64,000 nucleotides of DNA. Origin: Acidobacteriota bacterium. GTDB taxonomy: Bacteria > Acidobacteriota > Terriglobia > Terriglobales > Acidobacteriaceae. Position numbers and translations under genes: made by a program. Below the pieces are notes generated by a model, which saw nothing but the letters and a program-made list of their open reading frames with translations, had not been told where the DNA came from and did no database searches. The stretch covers positions 186,001-250,000 of the forward strand of contig JAFDVQ010000009.1 in the NCBI GenBank assembly GCA_018268915.1. Direction: 5' to 3'. The number at the start of each line of letters is the position of its first letter. The stretch's first letter is position 1. Shown here in pieces: positions 53,155 through 61,603 of this stretch.

Positions 53155-54609
53155 ATGCAGAATGAGCGTGCGCTGTTGTTTTGCGGGATTCTTTTTTCCT
53201 GCGGTCTTGCCTTCTCACAGCCCGACTATCAACGTCATGCCACCTCCCTTAAGCCGGCTCCGCCGGACCCGGCAATCGCTCGTGCCCTGGCGTCCATCAC
53301 AGCTGCCCAAATAGATCAGACGGTAAAAGCGCTGGTTAGTTTCGGTACCCGCAACACATTGACCAGCATGGACAGTAACCTCCCTTCCAGCCAGGGGATC
53401 AACGCTGCCGCCGACTGGATTGCCGGCCAATTCCGGGCAATCTCCCAACAGTGCGGAGGCTGTCTGGAGGTAAAACGTGATACTTTCGTCGCCGATCCCG
53501 CCAGTGGCGAGGGCTGGGCAAAGCGGATTCCCAAGCCAACGAAGATCACGAACGTATACGCCGTCATGCACGGATCTGACCCCGAACGGGCGAAGCAGAT
53601 GGTGCTGGTGACCGGCCACTACGATTCGATCAACTCCAATGTCTTCGCCAACTGGTCCGACACCTCCGGCGCAGCTCCCGGTGCCAATGACGATGCATCG
53701 GGCGTGGCGGTATCGATCGCATGTGCACGTGCTCTAAGCAAGATCAAGTTTCCATCCACGATTGTCTTCGTTGCGGTGGCGGCAGAAGAGCAGGGCCTGG
53801 TTGGCTCGGGTCACCTTGCCAGGCTGGCCAAGTCTGAAGGATGGCAACTTGAGGCTGTATTGAACAACGATATTGTCGGGGGCAACACCACTCCGGGCGA
53901 CACTCTGCAGCTCAAGGATCGCGTGCGCGTCTTCTCTGAGGGTGTTCCCGTTGCCGCTACACCTCAGGAGCAGCAGCGCATCCGCGCGCTTGGTAAGGAA
54001 AGCGATTCGCCTAGCCGTGAAGTTGCACGCGCGGTAGCGGAGGCCGATCGCACTTACTTCGCAGCGGCCGCGCAACAGAATCGATTCGGCGCGTTTCTCG
54101 TCGACCGGCCGGACCGCTACCTGCGTGGCGGCGATCATAGTTCATTCAACCGTGAAGGTTTTGCAGCTGTCCGCTTCACCGAGTGGCGCGAAGACTTCAA
54201 CCATCAGCATAAAAATGTTGTGCGACCGGCTACCGGATCGAACGATCCAGTGCAAGGCGACCTGCCGGAGTTCGTCGATTTCAAATACGTGGCGCAAGTC
54301 GCGCGTCTAAATGCAGCGACATTGGCAACCCTGGCTTTTGCACCCGGAGTGCCTCAAAAGGTCGAAATCGAAGCTAAAAATCTCGGAAATGGTACGACTC
54401 TCACTTGGGAGGGACCCGCAAGTGGCGGAGTAGCCCACTACGAAGTTCTGTGGCGGGAGACGACTGCTCCCGACTGGCAGTATGTGAAAGAAGTTGCGCC
54501 AACAGGCGGGCAAGTATCGGTCAGTTTGCCGATCTCGAAAGACAACGTGATCTTCGGCGTGCGCGCAATCGATGCCAGGGGACATCGCGGCCTGGTTGTC
54601 GTCCCGTAG
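53155..54609 (+). CDS. exported M28-family aminopeptidase
   Basis: A 484-residue peptidase with a signal peptide (LLFCGILFSCGLAFS). The M28 two-zinc site is complete: TGHYDS, GANDDASGVAVSIA, AAEEQGLVGSGH with the catalytic Glu, NNDIVGG and the late His of GGDHSSFNREG. The C-terminal 90 residues (TTLTWEGPASGGVAHYEVLW) form an FN3-like beta domain. It probably removes N-terminal residues from peptides outside the cytoplasm. It diverges from the LysW-like gene, with 145 nt between. The rhomboid-like gene follows 73 nt later. Confidence 0.9.
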   Translation: MQNERALLFCGILFSCGLAFSQPDYQRHATSLKPAPPDPAIARALASITAAQIDQTVKALVSFGTRNTLTSMDSNLPSSQGINAAADWIAGQFRAISQQCGGCLEVKRDTFVADPASGEGWAKRIPKPTKITNVYAVMHGSDPERAKQMVLVTGHYDSINSNVFANWSDTSGAAPGANDDASGVAVSIACARALSKIKFPSTIVFVAVAAEEQGLVGSGHLARLAKSEGWQLEAVLNNDIVGGNTTPGDTLQLKDRVRVFSEGVPVAATPQEQQRIRALGKESDSPSREVARAVAEADRTYFAAAAQQNRFGAFLVDRPDRYLRGGDHSSFNREGFAAVRFTEWREDFNHQHKNVVRPATGSNDPVQGDLPEFVDFKYVAQVARLNAATLATLAFAPGVPQKVEIEAKNLGNGTTLTWEGPASGGVAHYEVLWRETTAPDWQYVKEVAPTGGQVSVSLPISKDNVIFGVRAIDARGHRGLVVVP

Positions 54610-54682
54610 CGGGAAGTCAGAACTTCAGCAGACGGTTGGGCGATGACACGTCTATGCCGTTACGTTTAACCTGTTCAAGACC

Positions 54683-55501
54683 ATGCCACGGATTGGCGCC
54701 ACCCAACTTTCGTTTCCGAGCTTTCGCGGCGCAACGCGACTGCTGGTCCTCGTCAATCTTGTTACGTTCTTCATCCTGCTCATTCTGCAGTCTGTCAGCT
54801 TTGATCTCTACCGGTGGCTGGTGGAGCACACCGCGCTTTGGCCGCAGGCTTTTCTTCATGGGTGGATCTGGCAGCCCCTGACTTACAGCTTTGTTCAGCT
54901 GGGCATCTCCTCCACGCTGTTCGCGCTGCTTTCCATCTGGTTCCTCTCCGGTTTCCTGGAGAATCTTCATCCCAGCGACTGGGTTCTCGGGCTCTATGCT
55001 ACCTCGATAGTTTTCACAGCGATCGCCGGAATCCTGATCTGTGCGGCCTCCCTCATGCTGGGACACCCGATCCCGAATGCTCCGCTCGCCGGTTCATTTG
55101 GCGGAATCTTCGGCATGCTGGTCGTGATTGGAGTTCTCTACGGGGACACAGAGTTCATGTTGTTTCCCCTACCGATCAGCATCAAGGCTCGGTACATTGC
55201 TATCATCTACGGCTTGGTTGCGATCGCCTACTTCTTTACAGGTTCGTGGATGTACGCCTTTGCTCAAGTCGGAGGAGCATTTGGCGGTTGGCTCTTCACG
55301 CGCATGGCATCGAAACGCGGAGTTGCCTTTGCAATGAGCGAATGGTGGTATGGTCTTCGGAACTCCTTTTACCGGAACAAGCGTCGCAAAGCCGCCAAAA
55401 AGTTCGAAGTCTACATGAAAGAGCAGGGACGCACTGTTCGATTCGATGGCAGCGGCCGTCAGATCGACGACGACCCCGAAGACAAGACTCGCTGGAATTG
55501 A
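54683..55501 (+). CDS. rhomboid-like membrane protein lacking catalytic residues
   Basis: The 272-residue protein has six to seven hydrophobic segments in the rhomboid layout. WQPLTYSFVQLG (63-74) aligns with the family W-R-x-x-T-x-x-F-x-H loop. GSFGGIFGML (137-146) aligns with GASGAIFGLL, and FAQVGGAFGGWLF (193-205) with the AHLGGALAG helix. The catalytic Ser is Phe139, the catalytic His is Gln195 and the loop His is Gln72, so the protein is predicted to be an inactive rhomboid, comparable in principle to iRhoms and derlins. A cytoplasmic basic and then acidic tail (DDDPEDKTRWN) ends it. It may guide or stabilise membrane proteins. The M28 gene lies upstream. Confidence 0.75.
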   Translation: MPRIGATQLSFPSFRGATRLLVLVNLVTFFILLILQSVSFDLYRWLVEHTALWPQAFLHGWIWQPLTYSFVQLGISSTLFALLSIWFLSGFLENLHPSDWVLGLYATSIVFTAIAGILICAASLMLGHPIPNAPLAGSFGGIFGMLVVIGVLYGDTEFMLFPLPISIKARYIAIIYGLVAIAYFFTGSWMYAFAQVGGAFGGWLFTRMASKRGVAFAMSEWWYGLRNSFYRNKRRKAAKKFEVYMKEQGRTVRFDGSGRQIDDDPEDKTRWN

Positions 55502-55561
55502 CGGCGCTTCGAGGCAAGCTCTAGCGCCGCGATTCCCTTGACTTTCCTGACCACATGTTTC

Positions 55562-56068
55562 CTAATCCGCTTTCCGATCTTCAATAGTCTCGTCCATTGG
55601 TTCATCGAGGTTGCCTTCAAGTACCGTGTCAGATCCCGCAATCGAGCTACCGGGGTTTTGTTGCCGCAACACTCCGCTCGTGTCGTCGCGACCCGGCTCA
55701 ACGCTGACCGCACCGATATCTTCCTGCAAAGGGCTGGCTTCAGTAAAGCGGGCCAAGCTTTCCTCTGCGACGTCATCAACGATGCGCCCCGAGCCGTCGC
55801 GACTGCTGGGCAGATCATCATCCTGAGCCAGATTGACCTGGAGCGCATCCACTTCTTCCTCGGTGCTCGCTGCTAGTTCTGATAGCTTTTCGCTCAAGTC
55901 ATCGTCTTCCACGTCGTCGCTGTCCTCCGCGCCGGACGCGAGAATCTCAACACGCTCCACATCGCTCTCGTTGTCGAGTTCGTCGGGTGTGGTCGCGATC
56001 TGACGCCCAAGGTTTCCGGCCTCTCCTGGCCGGGCATTTTCATTTCGCCGCTCATTCCGATCCGCCAT
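55562..56068 (-). CDS. acidic low-complexity protein of unknown function
   Basis: About 168 residues from the ATG at 56068, where AGGAG lies 6 nt upstream. It has about one third Asp and Glu, few hydrophobic residues and no signal peptide, so it is predicted to be largely disordered and strongly negative (VEDDDLSEKLSELAASTEEE in part). No family is recognised. It is divergent from fabD and convergent with the rhomboid-like gene. The frame extends to 56215, overlapping the fabD promoter region, and is unlikely to start there. Confidence 0.55.
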   Translation of the reverse strand: MADRNERRNENARPGEAGNLGRQIATTPDELDNESDVERVEILASGAEDSDDVEDDDLSEKLSELAASTEEEVDALQVNLAQDDDLPSSRDGSGRIVDDVAEESLARFTEASPLQEDIGAVSVEPGRDDTSGVLRQQNPGSSIAGSDTVLEGNLDEPMDETIEDRKAD

Positions 56069-56207
56069 TGTTTGCTCCTGATCTGCTCTGTCACTCGTGC
56101 TCTCCTCTCTGATGCATCCTGCAGCGCATCTGCATGTCTGGGGAATGCACAGTGCGAGATCGTCGGCACAATCCTCTGAACCGGGGTGGGATACAATCTC
56201 CTCTGAA

Positions 56208-57155
56208 ATGAACAAGAAAATTGCATTTCTCTTTCCAGGTCAGGGATCGCAGGCCGTGGGCATGGGCCGCGAACTTGCGGATCGTTTTCCAGTCGCCCGT
56301 CAGACGTTTGAAGAAGCCGATGAGGCCTGTGATTTCGCGCTGTCGAAGCTCTGCTTCGAAGGACCTGAAGAAGAACTGAAGCTCACGGAAAACACGCAAC
56401 CCGCCATCATGACAGTGAGCGTGGCCGTGCTTCGCGTTCTTGCCGAGCAGAACATAAAGCCTGCGCTGGCCGCTGGGCACTCGCTTGGGGAATGGTCAGC
56501 CCACGTCGCAGCAGGAACCTTGTCGTTCGCCGACGCGGTCCGCTCAGTGAAGGCCCGCGGAAAGGCCATGCAGCAGGCTGTGCCTCCCGGTCAGGGAGCC
56601 ATGGCCGCGGTTCTGCAGCTTGATGCGGAAAAGGTCGCTGAAGCCTGCGGCGCAGCCGCTCAGGACACCGGCCTTGTGGTCGCCGCCGCTAACTTAAACT
56701 CGCCAGGACAGACCGTCATCTCCGGCGCAACCGCAGCGGTCGAAAAGGCCGCAGCACTCTGTAAAGAAAGAGGAGCGCGCCGAGCCGTCATGCTTCCCGT
56801 CAGCGCTCCATTCCATTGCGCGCTGATGCAACCCGCACAGGAAGAAGTCGCCCGGGTTCTCGCCGGACTCAAGCTGAGCGACCCGCAGATTCCAGTCGCG
56901 GCCAACGTCAGCGGCACCATCGTCTCCACCGCTGATGGTGCGCGAGAAGCCCTGACTAAGCAGGTAACCGGCGCAGTGCGCTGGGTTGACTGCATGCGGG
57001 CGCTGATCGGTGCCGAGGTCGAACTATTCGTCGAGGTCGGTCCCGGGAAAGTGCTCTGCGGACTGCTTAAGCAGATCGACCCTGCGCAGAAATCCCTGAA
57101 TGTGGAAGACACTGCGAGCCTCGAAAAAACGCTGGCGGAGCTGGCCTCCGCCTAA
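56208..57155 (+). CDS. fabD: malonyl-CoA--ACP transacylase
   Basis: The 315-residue enzyme loads malonate onto ACP. FLFPGQGSQAVGMG opens the family, the nucleophile is Ser92 in GHSLGEWSA and the catalytic His is His203 in SAPFHCALM. The ferredoxin-like subdomain and VGPGKVLCGLLKQID are intact. The residue after GHSLGE is Trp, where Tyr or Phe is usual. The start is the ATG at 56208. The other fatty-acid genes acpP-fabF are 32 kb away in this window. Confidence 0.96.
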   Translation: MNKKIAFLFPGQGSQAVGMGRELADRFPVARQTFEEADEACDFALSKLCFEGPEEELKLTENTQPAIMTVSVAVLRVLAEQNIKPALAAGHSLGEWSAHVAAGTLSFADAVRSVKARGKAMQQAVPPGQGAMAAVLQLDAEKVAEACGAAAQDTGLVVAAANLNSPGQTVISGATAAVEKAAALCKERGARRAVMLPVSAPFHCALMQPAQEEVARVLAGLKLSDPQIPVAANVSGTIVSTADGAREALTKQVTGAVRWVDCMRALIGAEVELFVEVGPGKVLCGLLKQIDPAQKSLNVEDTASLEKTLAELASA

Positions 57156-57185
57156 GTGTCGTGTCTGGCAGGTCCGACTCGCGAT

Positions 57186-57692
57186 CTACGGTCCGAGGTA
57201 GAGTTCCTCGTCCGGCGGCGCGAAGTTCAGAGTGTGGTCTTTCGGAAAATAGGTCAGAAAGAGCGCCTTGCTCTTGCGCCCATTGATGTACATCCCCACC
57301 AGTAGGACATTCTTGAACACTCGTGCAGCCGCGATATCGTGGCTCTGAATCACGCCGTATTCGTTCTGGCTGTTGTTCGGGCCCCAGTCGGCCTGGAAGC
57401 GGTCAAAGGTGTACATGCCGAACTTGTCGGGATGCTGCTGCCAGTTGGGATCGTGCATCCATATGCCGTACGCCTTCTTGAGGTCGTTCTTCTCCACCGA
57501 CTCCATAAAGCTGTTGATGGCGTGACGTCCGCGCAGGTGAGTCCACCAGTTCCACGGCCAGTCGGCGGGATGCCCAGAGGCCATCCAGAACCCCACAATC
57601 AGAGCCAGAAGCAGCCCTCCGCCGCTATAGACCATCAAGCGATTGCGCCTATCGCGCACTTCGTCAAACTTCGGTGCATCCAGCAGGGTCAT
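57186..57692 (-). CDS. single-pass membrane protein of unknown function
   Basis: A 168-residue protein with one N-terminal transmembrane helix (LMVYSGGGLLLALIVGFWMA) after a charged start, and a soluble domain with many aromatic residues (HAINSFMESVEKNDLKKAYG, then RVFKNVLLVGMYINGRKSKA). The soluble part looks like a small alpha/beta NTF2- or DUF4864-like fold, but I cannot assign it. It is convergent with fabD and lies after ddl on the same strand with 180 nt between. Confidence 0.65.
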   Translation of the reverse strand: MTLLDAPKFDEVRDRRNRLMVYSGGGLLLALIVGFWMASGHPADWPWNWWTHLRGRHAINSFMESVEKNDLKKAYGIWMHDPNWQQHPDKFGMYTFDRFQADWGPNNSQNEYGVIQSHDIAAARVFKNVLLVGMYINGRKSKALFLTYFPKDHTLNFAPPDEELYLGP

Positions 57693-57735
57693 TGCAGACG
57701 TTCCTCGCAGTCAAGCATAAGGCACAGAAGGGAGT

Positions 57736-57883
57736 AGGGAACAGTGAGTAAGGAGTGACAGAGCGTGCATGCGTCTTACAGCACTCTCGACTATCAGACT
57801 GAATCTACAATCCATCGCTGCATTCTTAGACACCAGAGGGTGCTCTTCTGTTCCCTGTTCCCTGTTCCCTGCCTCATTCCCTG
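57736..57883. repeat. heptamer tandem repeats and matching inverted arm at the ddl 3' end
   Basis: TTCCCTG occurs three times in tandem (57851-57871) and once more at 57877-57883, where it covers the last codons of ddl. AGGGAACAG at 57736-57744 is the complement of CTGTTCCCT at 57848-57856, so the 100-nt interval is bracketed by inverted arms. No gene lies within. Confidence 0.55.
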
Positions 57884-59049
57884 CTGTATCGGTTCCGCTC
57901 TTTTTCCTTGTGCCGTTCCTGAGCAAGCTCAATGAGCCTGGAGATCAGATCGCGGTAGCTGATGCCGGTCGCTTCCCACAGTTTTGGATACATGCTGATC
58001 TGGGTGAAGCCCGGCAGCGTGTTCACCTCATTGATGTAGATTCGTCGCTTTCCGTCCGGCTCCATCAGGAAATCAACTCGCGCCAGGCCCGCCAGGTCGC
58101 AGGCACGAAATGCGGCGATAGCCATCTCGCGGATTTTTTTAGCTTCGGCGCTCGTGAGCTTTGCGGGAATCACGGGCACCGACCCCTCTGAGAGATATTT
58201 GGCCTCGTAGTCGTAGAACTCTTTGCCCGGAATAATCTCGCCCACCACGCTTGCTTTTGGGTCGTCGTTGCCGAGTACCGCCACTTCAAGTTCCCGCGCT
58301 GGCGACTTCTTTCCGCTCACCCCTTGTTCCACTACCAGCTTGCGGTCGTACTTCGCCGCTTCGTTGAGGGCAGGCGCCAGTTCCTTGCGATCATGCGCCT
58401 TGCTGATTCCGACCGACGAGCCTAGATTCGCCGGCTTCACAAAGAGCGGATACTTCAGTGCGGCTTCAATCTGCGCGATGGCTTTGCGCGGCGAGCCCTC
58501 CCATTGCGAACGCAATACGGTGACGTGCTTCGTGATGGGCAGCCCTGCTTGCGCAAAGAGCCGCTTCATGACGTCTTTGTCCATGCCGGCCGAGGACCCC
58601 AGAACTCCCGATCCGACATAGGCGATTCCCGCAAGTTCGAACAGCCCCTGGATCGTTCCATCCTCACCGAATGTCCCGTGAAGCACCGGAAACACAACAT
58701 CGATTGCAGCAGCCTTGTCGGAGAGACGGCGCTTGAGTTCGCCTCCAGATGCAGACGCCGGTTGCGGTGCCATCAGCGTGGGCATGCCTTCATGCAGCAG
58801 CTTTGCGCCCGGCGCTAGATCCGGATCTCCGGCGCGGAGATTGCGCCCAGTAGCGGCCTGATTGCCCTCAAGCAGACCATGAGCGTCTGCGGCACCCAGC
58901 CAGCGACCCTCCTTCGTAATGCCGATCGGCACCACGTCGAACTTATTGCGGTCAATTGCCTTCAGAATCGAAGCAGCCGAGAGCAGCGACACTTCATGCT
59001 CACCGCTCCGTCCACCAAACAAAATACCAACACGCAGTTTCTTTGCCAT
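57874..59049 (-). CDS. ddl: D-alanine--D-alanine ligase
   Basis: The 391-residue ATP-grasp enzyme makes the D-Ala-D-Ala dipeptide of peptidoglycan. Seen are VGILFGGRSGEHEVSLLSA, VFPVLHGTFGEDGTIQGLFE, KPANLGSSVGISKA, EFYDYEAKY and NEVNTLPGFTQISMYPKLW. The Tyr of FYDYEAKY belongs to the D-Ala-specific omega loop, not the D-lactate (VanA) type. It is slightly longer than most Ddl because of an insertion around residues 65-100 (GRNLRAGDPDLAPGAKLLHE in part). The stop codon lies inside a run of heptamer repeats. Confidence 0.95.
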   Translation of the reverse strand: MAKKLRVGILFGGRSGEHEVSLLSAASILKAIDRNKFDVVPIGITKEGRWLGAADAHGLLEGNQAATGRNLRAGDPDLAPGAKLLHEGMPTLMAPQPASASGGELKRRLSDKAAAIDVVFPVLHGTFGEDGTIQGLFELAGIAYVGSGVLGSSAGMDKDVMKRLFAQAGLPITKHVTVLRSQWEGSPRKAIAQIEAALKYPLFVKPANLGSSVGISKAHDRKELAPALNEAAKYDRKLVVEQGVSGKKSPARELEVAVLGNDDPKASVVGEIIPGKEFYDYEAKYLSEGSVPVIPAKLTSAEAKKIREMAIAAFRACDLAGLARVDFLMEPDGKRRIYINEVNTLPGFTQISMYPKLWEATGISYRDLISRLIELAQERHKEKERNRYSRE

Positions 59050-59142
59050 CGCTTCACATTGTCGCTCACGAAGATGTCAAAGAGAATGATGCCGAAGGTA
59101 CACGACGAGCACCTCGCAGTTCGAGATCGAGAGCTTCCCGAA

Positions 59143-60123
59143 TCAGAGGATCTTCTTCCCAAACGCCGAGCACGCCAGTTCCACCGCCAAGTCCGCGGTA
59201 CGATTGTGCTCGTCAATGACCGGATTCACTTCGACGATCTCAAAGCTGAGCATGCGCCCATGGTCCGCCAGGATCTCCATCGCCAGGTGCGCCTCACGAT
59301 AAGTCGCTCCTCCGCGCACCGGCGTTCCGACTCCTGGTGCATCCTCGGGATCGATCCAGTCCATATCGAGCGAAACGTGATAACCAGCTGTCCCACGACC
59401 GGCCGCGCGCAGAGCCTCTTCCATCACCGCGCGCATTCCGCGCTCGTCGATGTCACGCATTGTGTAAACCTCAGCCATCCCGGCGCGCTTGATGTTGGCG
59501 CGTTCAGCGGCATCAATGTCCCGCACGCCGACGAGCACGGTGTTCTCTGGCGCGATCTTCGGCGAGTAGCCCAGGACGTTTGTCAGTTGCTCCGGGCCCA
59601 TGCCCAGAAGAGCGGCCAATGGCATTCCGTGAACATTGCCGCTGGGAGAGGTGTCCGGCGTGTTGATATCGGAGTGCGCGTCGATCCAGATAACCCCGAT
59701 CTTCTGGTTCTGCCGGCGATAAAACTCCGCGACGCCCGACACTGACCCTGCCGCGATGGAGTGATCGCCTCCCAGCACAAAGGGTGTCATCCCCTCCTCC
59801 AGCGTCTTGCACACGGCTTTCGCGGTCCGGGTACACGTCTCGGCGATCTGCTTGAGATAGCGCGCCTTCGCGCTGCCAAACTTCAGCGTCTCGGCGACGT
59901 CAACAGGCACGTTGCCGCCGTCCTCCACGTGGTGCCCGAGAGCCTCAAGTCGTGCTTCCAGACCCGCCACGCGCATCGCCGAGGGACCCATGTCGACGCC
60001 TCGCCGGCTCGCCCCCATATCGAGGGGTACGCCGATCACGCGAATCTTCCTGGTGGGTAGTGCCTGGGTTCCGCTGGGGGGAAAGGATGTAATCAGGGGA
60101 TTGATTTCAGGGTTGGTCGACAT
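59143..60123 (-). CDS. rocF: arginase
   Basis: A 326-residue enzyme from the ATG at 60123 that cleaves arginine to ornithine and urea. The binuclear manganese site is complete: GGDHSIAAGS, IDAHSDINT, VHGMPLA, SLDMDWIDPEDAPGVG and the late FEIVEVNP. The C-terminal part closely matches Bacillus arginase (EVNPVIDEHNRTADLAVELA). The start at 60222 is less likely because the extra residues are not conserved. No urease or ornithine gene is adjacent. Confidence 0.92.
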   Translation of the reverse strand: MSTNPEINPLITSFPPSGTQALPTRKIRVIGVPLDMGASRRGVDMGPSAMRVAGLEARLEALGHHVEDGGNVPVDVAETLKFGSAKARYLKQIAETCTRTAKAVCKTLEEGMTPFVLGGDHSIAAGSVSGVAEFYRRQNQKIGVIWIDAHSDINTPDTSPSGNVHGMPLAALLGMGPEQLTNVLGYSPKIAPENTVLVGVRDIDAAERANIKRAGMAEVYTMRDIDERGMRAVMEEALRAAGRGTAGYHVSLDMDWIDPEDAPGVGTPVRGGATYREAHLAMEILADHGRMLSFEIVEVNPVIDEHNRTADLAVELACSAFGKKIL

Positions 60124-60365
60124 GCAGGGAACGTCTCCGGACTTCGGCCCCAGCCATGATATCGCGCGACCCGCAATTCCTGTCCCGCGATGGCCTGATC
60201 GCCGGGTCGAAGCTGCACTCACCGGTGTAGCTGCGATAGCCCAAAAGGTGTACCGGATCCACCCGTTTTCCAGCGTAAGATTGATCGAAATCGCAGCCTG
60301 GAATTTCGTGCTAAGTCACTTGGTTTCATTAACTAACACGAAAGCAGTAGAGAAGGAAGCCAGCA

Positions 60366-61529
60366 ATGGGTCTCGGGATCCGCAAGGCGTGTGTTTTGCT
60401 CGGTTTGGCGCTTGAGATTACGCCTGCGCCACTGCTCGCCTCCGGAAAGCAGCCATTAGCTGCTGTGCAGGCTGTGGGCACACCTTCATGGCTCAACGTC
60501 GCAGACCCCGCGCTGATCATCGGCGTATTGCTCGTGGTGGTACTGCTCGTAGCTGCTTGGGGTTGCGTCCTGCTGGCTAAGGTGAAACGGCAGGCCGCCT
60601 CCATCACAGTAAGGTCCGAGACCACCGCGAGACAGGAACGGCATAACGCGCAACTGGAAGCAAAGCGCAGCAGAATTCTCGAAGACATCAACAGCTCTCG
60701 TCCGTTGCCTGAGTTGATTGAAGCTATCAACGAGATGGTGGCGTTCAGCCTCGACTGCCCATTTGCCTGGTGCGAGATGCTGGATAGCGGAAGTCTCGGC
60801 AATATTCCCGCAAGCTCCAAAGGCCTTCGCATTGCGCATCTTGAAATCCCTGCACGCGCGGGCGGCACGCTGGGCACTCTGTTTGCTGCAACCGAATCTG
60901 GTCAGCCCATTCATACCGACGAAAAGGCGATGCTCGAGGCGGGTGTGCGCCTTGCGACCCTTGCCATTGAGACCCGTAAGCTTTGCAAAGACCTCGTATA
61001 CAGATCGGAGTTCGATTTGTTGACCGATATATACAATCGCTCCTCGCTCGACCGGTATCTCGAGGAGCAAATCGACAAGGCAAACACCGACCGATCCATT
61101 TTCGGACTGATCTATGTCGACCTGGATGTATTCAAGGACATTAACGACTTCTACGGCCACCACATCGGCGACCTGTATCTCCACGAAGTCTCCATTCGGA
61201 TGAAACGTCAGCTTCGGACGGGCGACATGCTCGCCCGGCTGGGCGGCGATGAGTTTGCCGCTCTGGTTCCAGTGGTTCGCAGCCGAGCTGCTCTCGAGGA
61301 AGTGGCCCAGAGACTCGAACGATGTTTTGACGCGCCTTTCGCAGTGGAAGGCCGCGTGCTACGCGGAAGCGCCAGCGTAGGTATCGCGCTGTACCCAGAA
61401 GATGGGTCAACTGCAGACAGCCTGCTCAGCTCTGCCGATGCGGCCATGTACGTAAACAAACATACCAAGCGGCACAGGACCGAAATGCCGGGTCAATTGC
61501 AGAAGGCTCTTTTCAAACCCGGCCGTTGA
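60366..61529 (+). CDS. membrane-anchored diguanylate cyclase
   Basis: The 387-residue protein has an N-terminal signal-like segment, a transmembrane helix at about 49-70 and a helical linker. A GAF-like domain (about 105-205, not strongly conserved) follows, then a GGDEF domain with GGDEF at 293-297, which makes it a c-di-GMP synthase. The inhibitory I-site RTGD (284-287) lies exactly five residues before GGDEF, so product inhibition is expected. The ligand of the GAF-like region is unknown. It diverges from arginase, with 243 nt between. A long perfect terminator follows. Confidence 0.9.
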   Translation: MGLGIRKACVLLGLALEITPAPLLASGKQPLAAVQAVGTPSWLNVADPALIIGVLLVVVLLVAAWGCVLLAKVKRQAASITVRSETTARQERHNAQLEAKRSRILEDINSSRPLPELIEAINEMVAFSLDCPFAWCEMLDSGSLGNIPASSKGLRIAHLEIPARAGGTLGTLFAATESGQPIHTDEKAMLEAGVRLATLAIETRKLCKDLVYRSEFDLLTDIYNRSSLDRYLEEQIDKANTDRSIFGLIYVDLDVFKDINDFYGHHIGDLYLHEVSIRMKRQLRTGDMLARLGGDEFAALVPVVRSRAALEEVAQRLERCFDAPFAVEGRVLRGSASVGIALYPEDGSTADSLLSSADAAMYVNKHTKRHRTEMPGQLQKALFKPGR

Positions 61530-61539
61530 GTAATCTCCT

Positions 61540-61579
61540 AACCCGAAGCGCCGATCCCTACGGATCGGCGCTTCGGGTT
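61540..61579. terminator. strong bidirectional terminator between the GGDEF and SDH-type genes
   Basis: CCCGAAGCGCCGATCC pairs perfectly with its complement over 16 bp around the tetraloop CTAC, extended by two A-T pairs to 18 bp. It lies between convergent genes and is flanked by A/T bases suitable for both directions. Confidence 0.9.
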
Positions 61580-61603
61580 CCCCCCGTGGTAAATCTTCCC
61601 TCT

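Noticed and set aside
57736..57883. CRISPR array
   Set aside because: The units are seven bases long, directly adjacent and without spacers; it is a simple tandem repeat.
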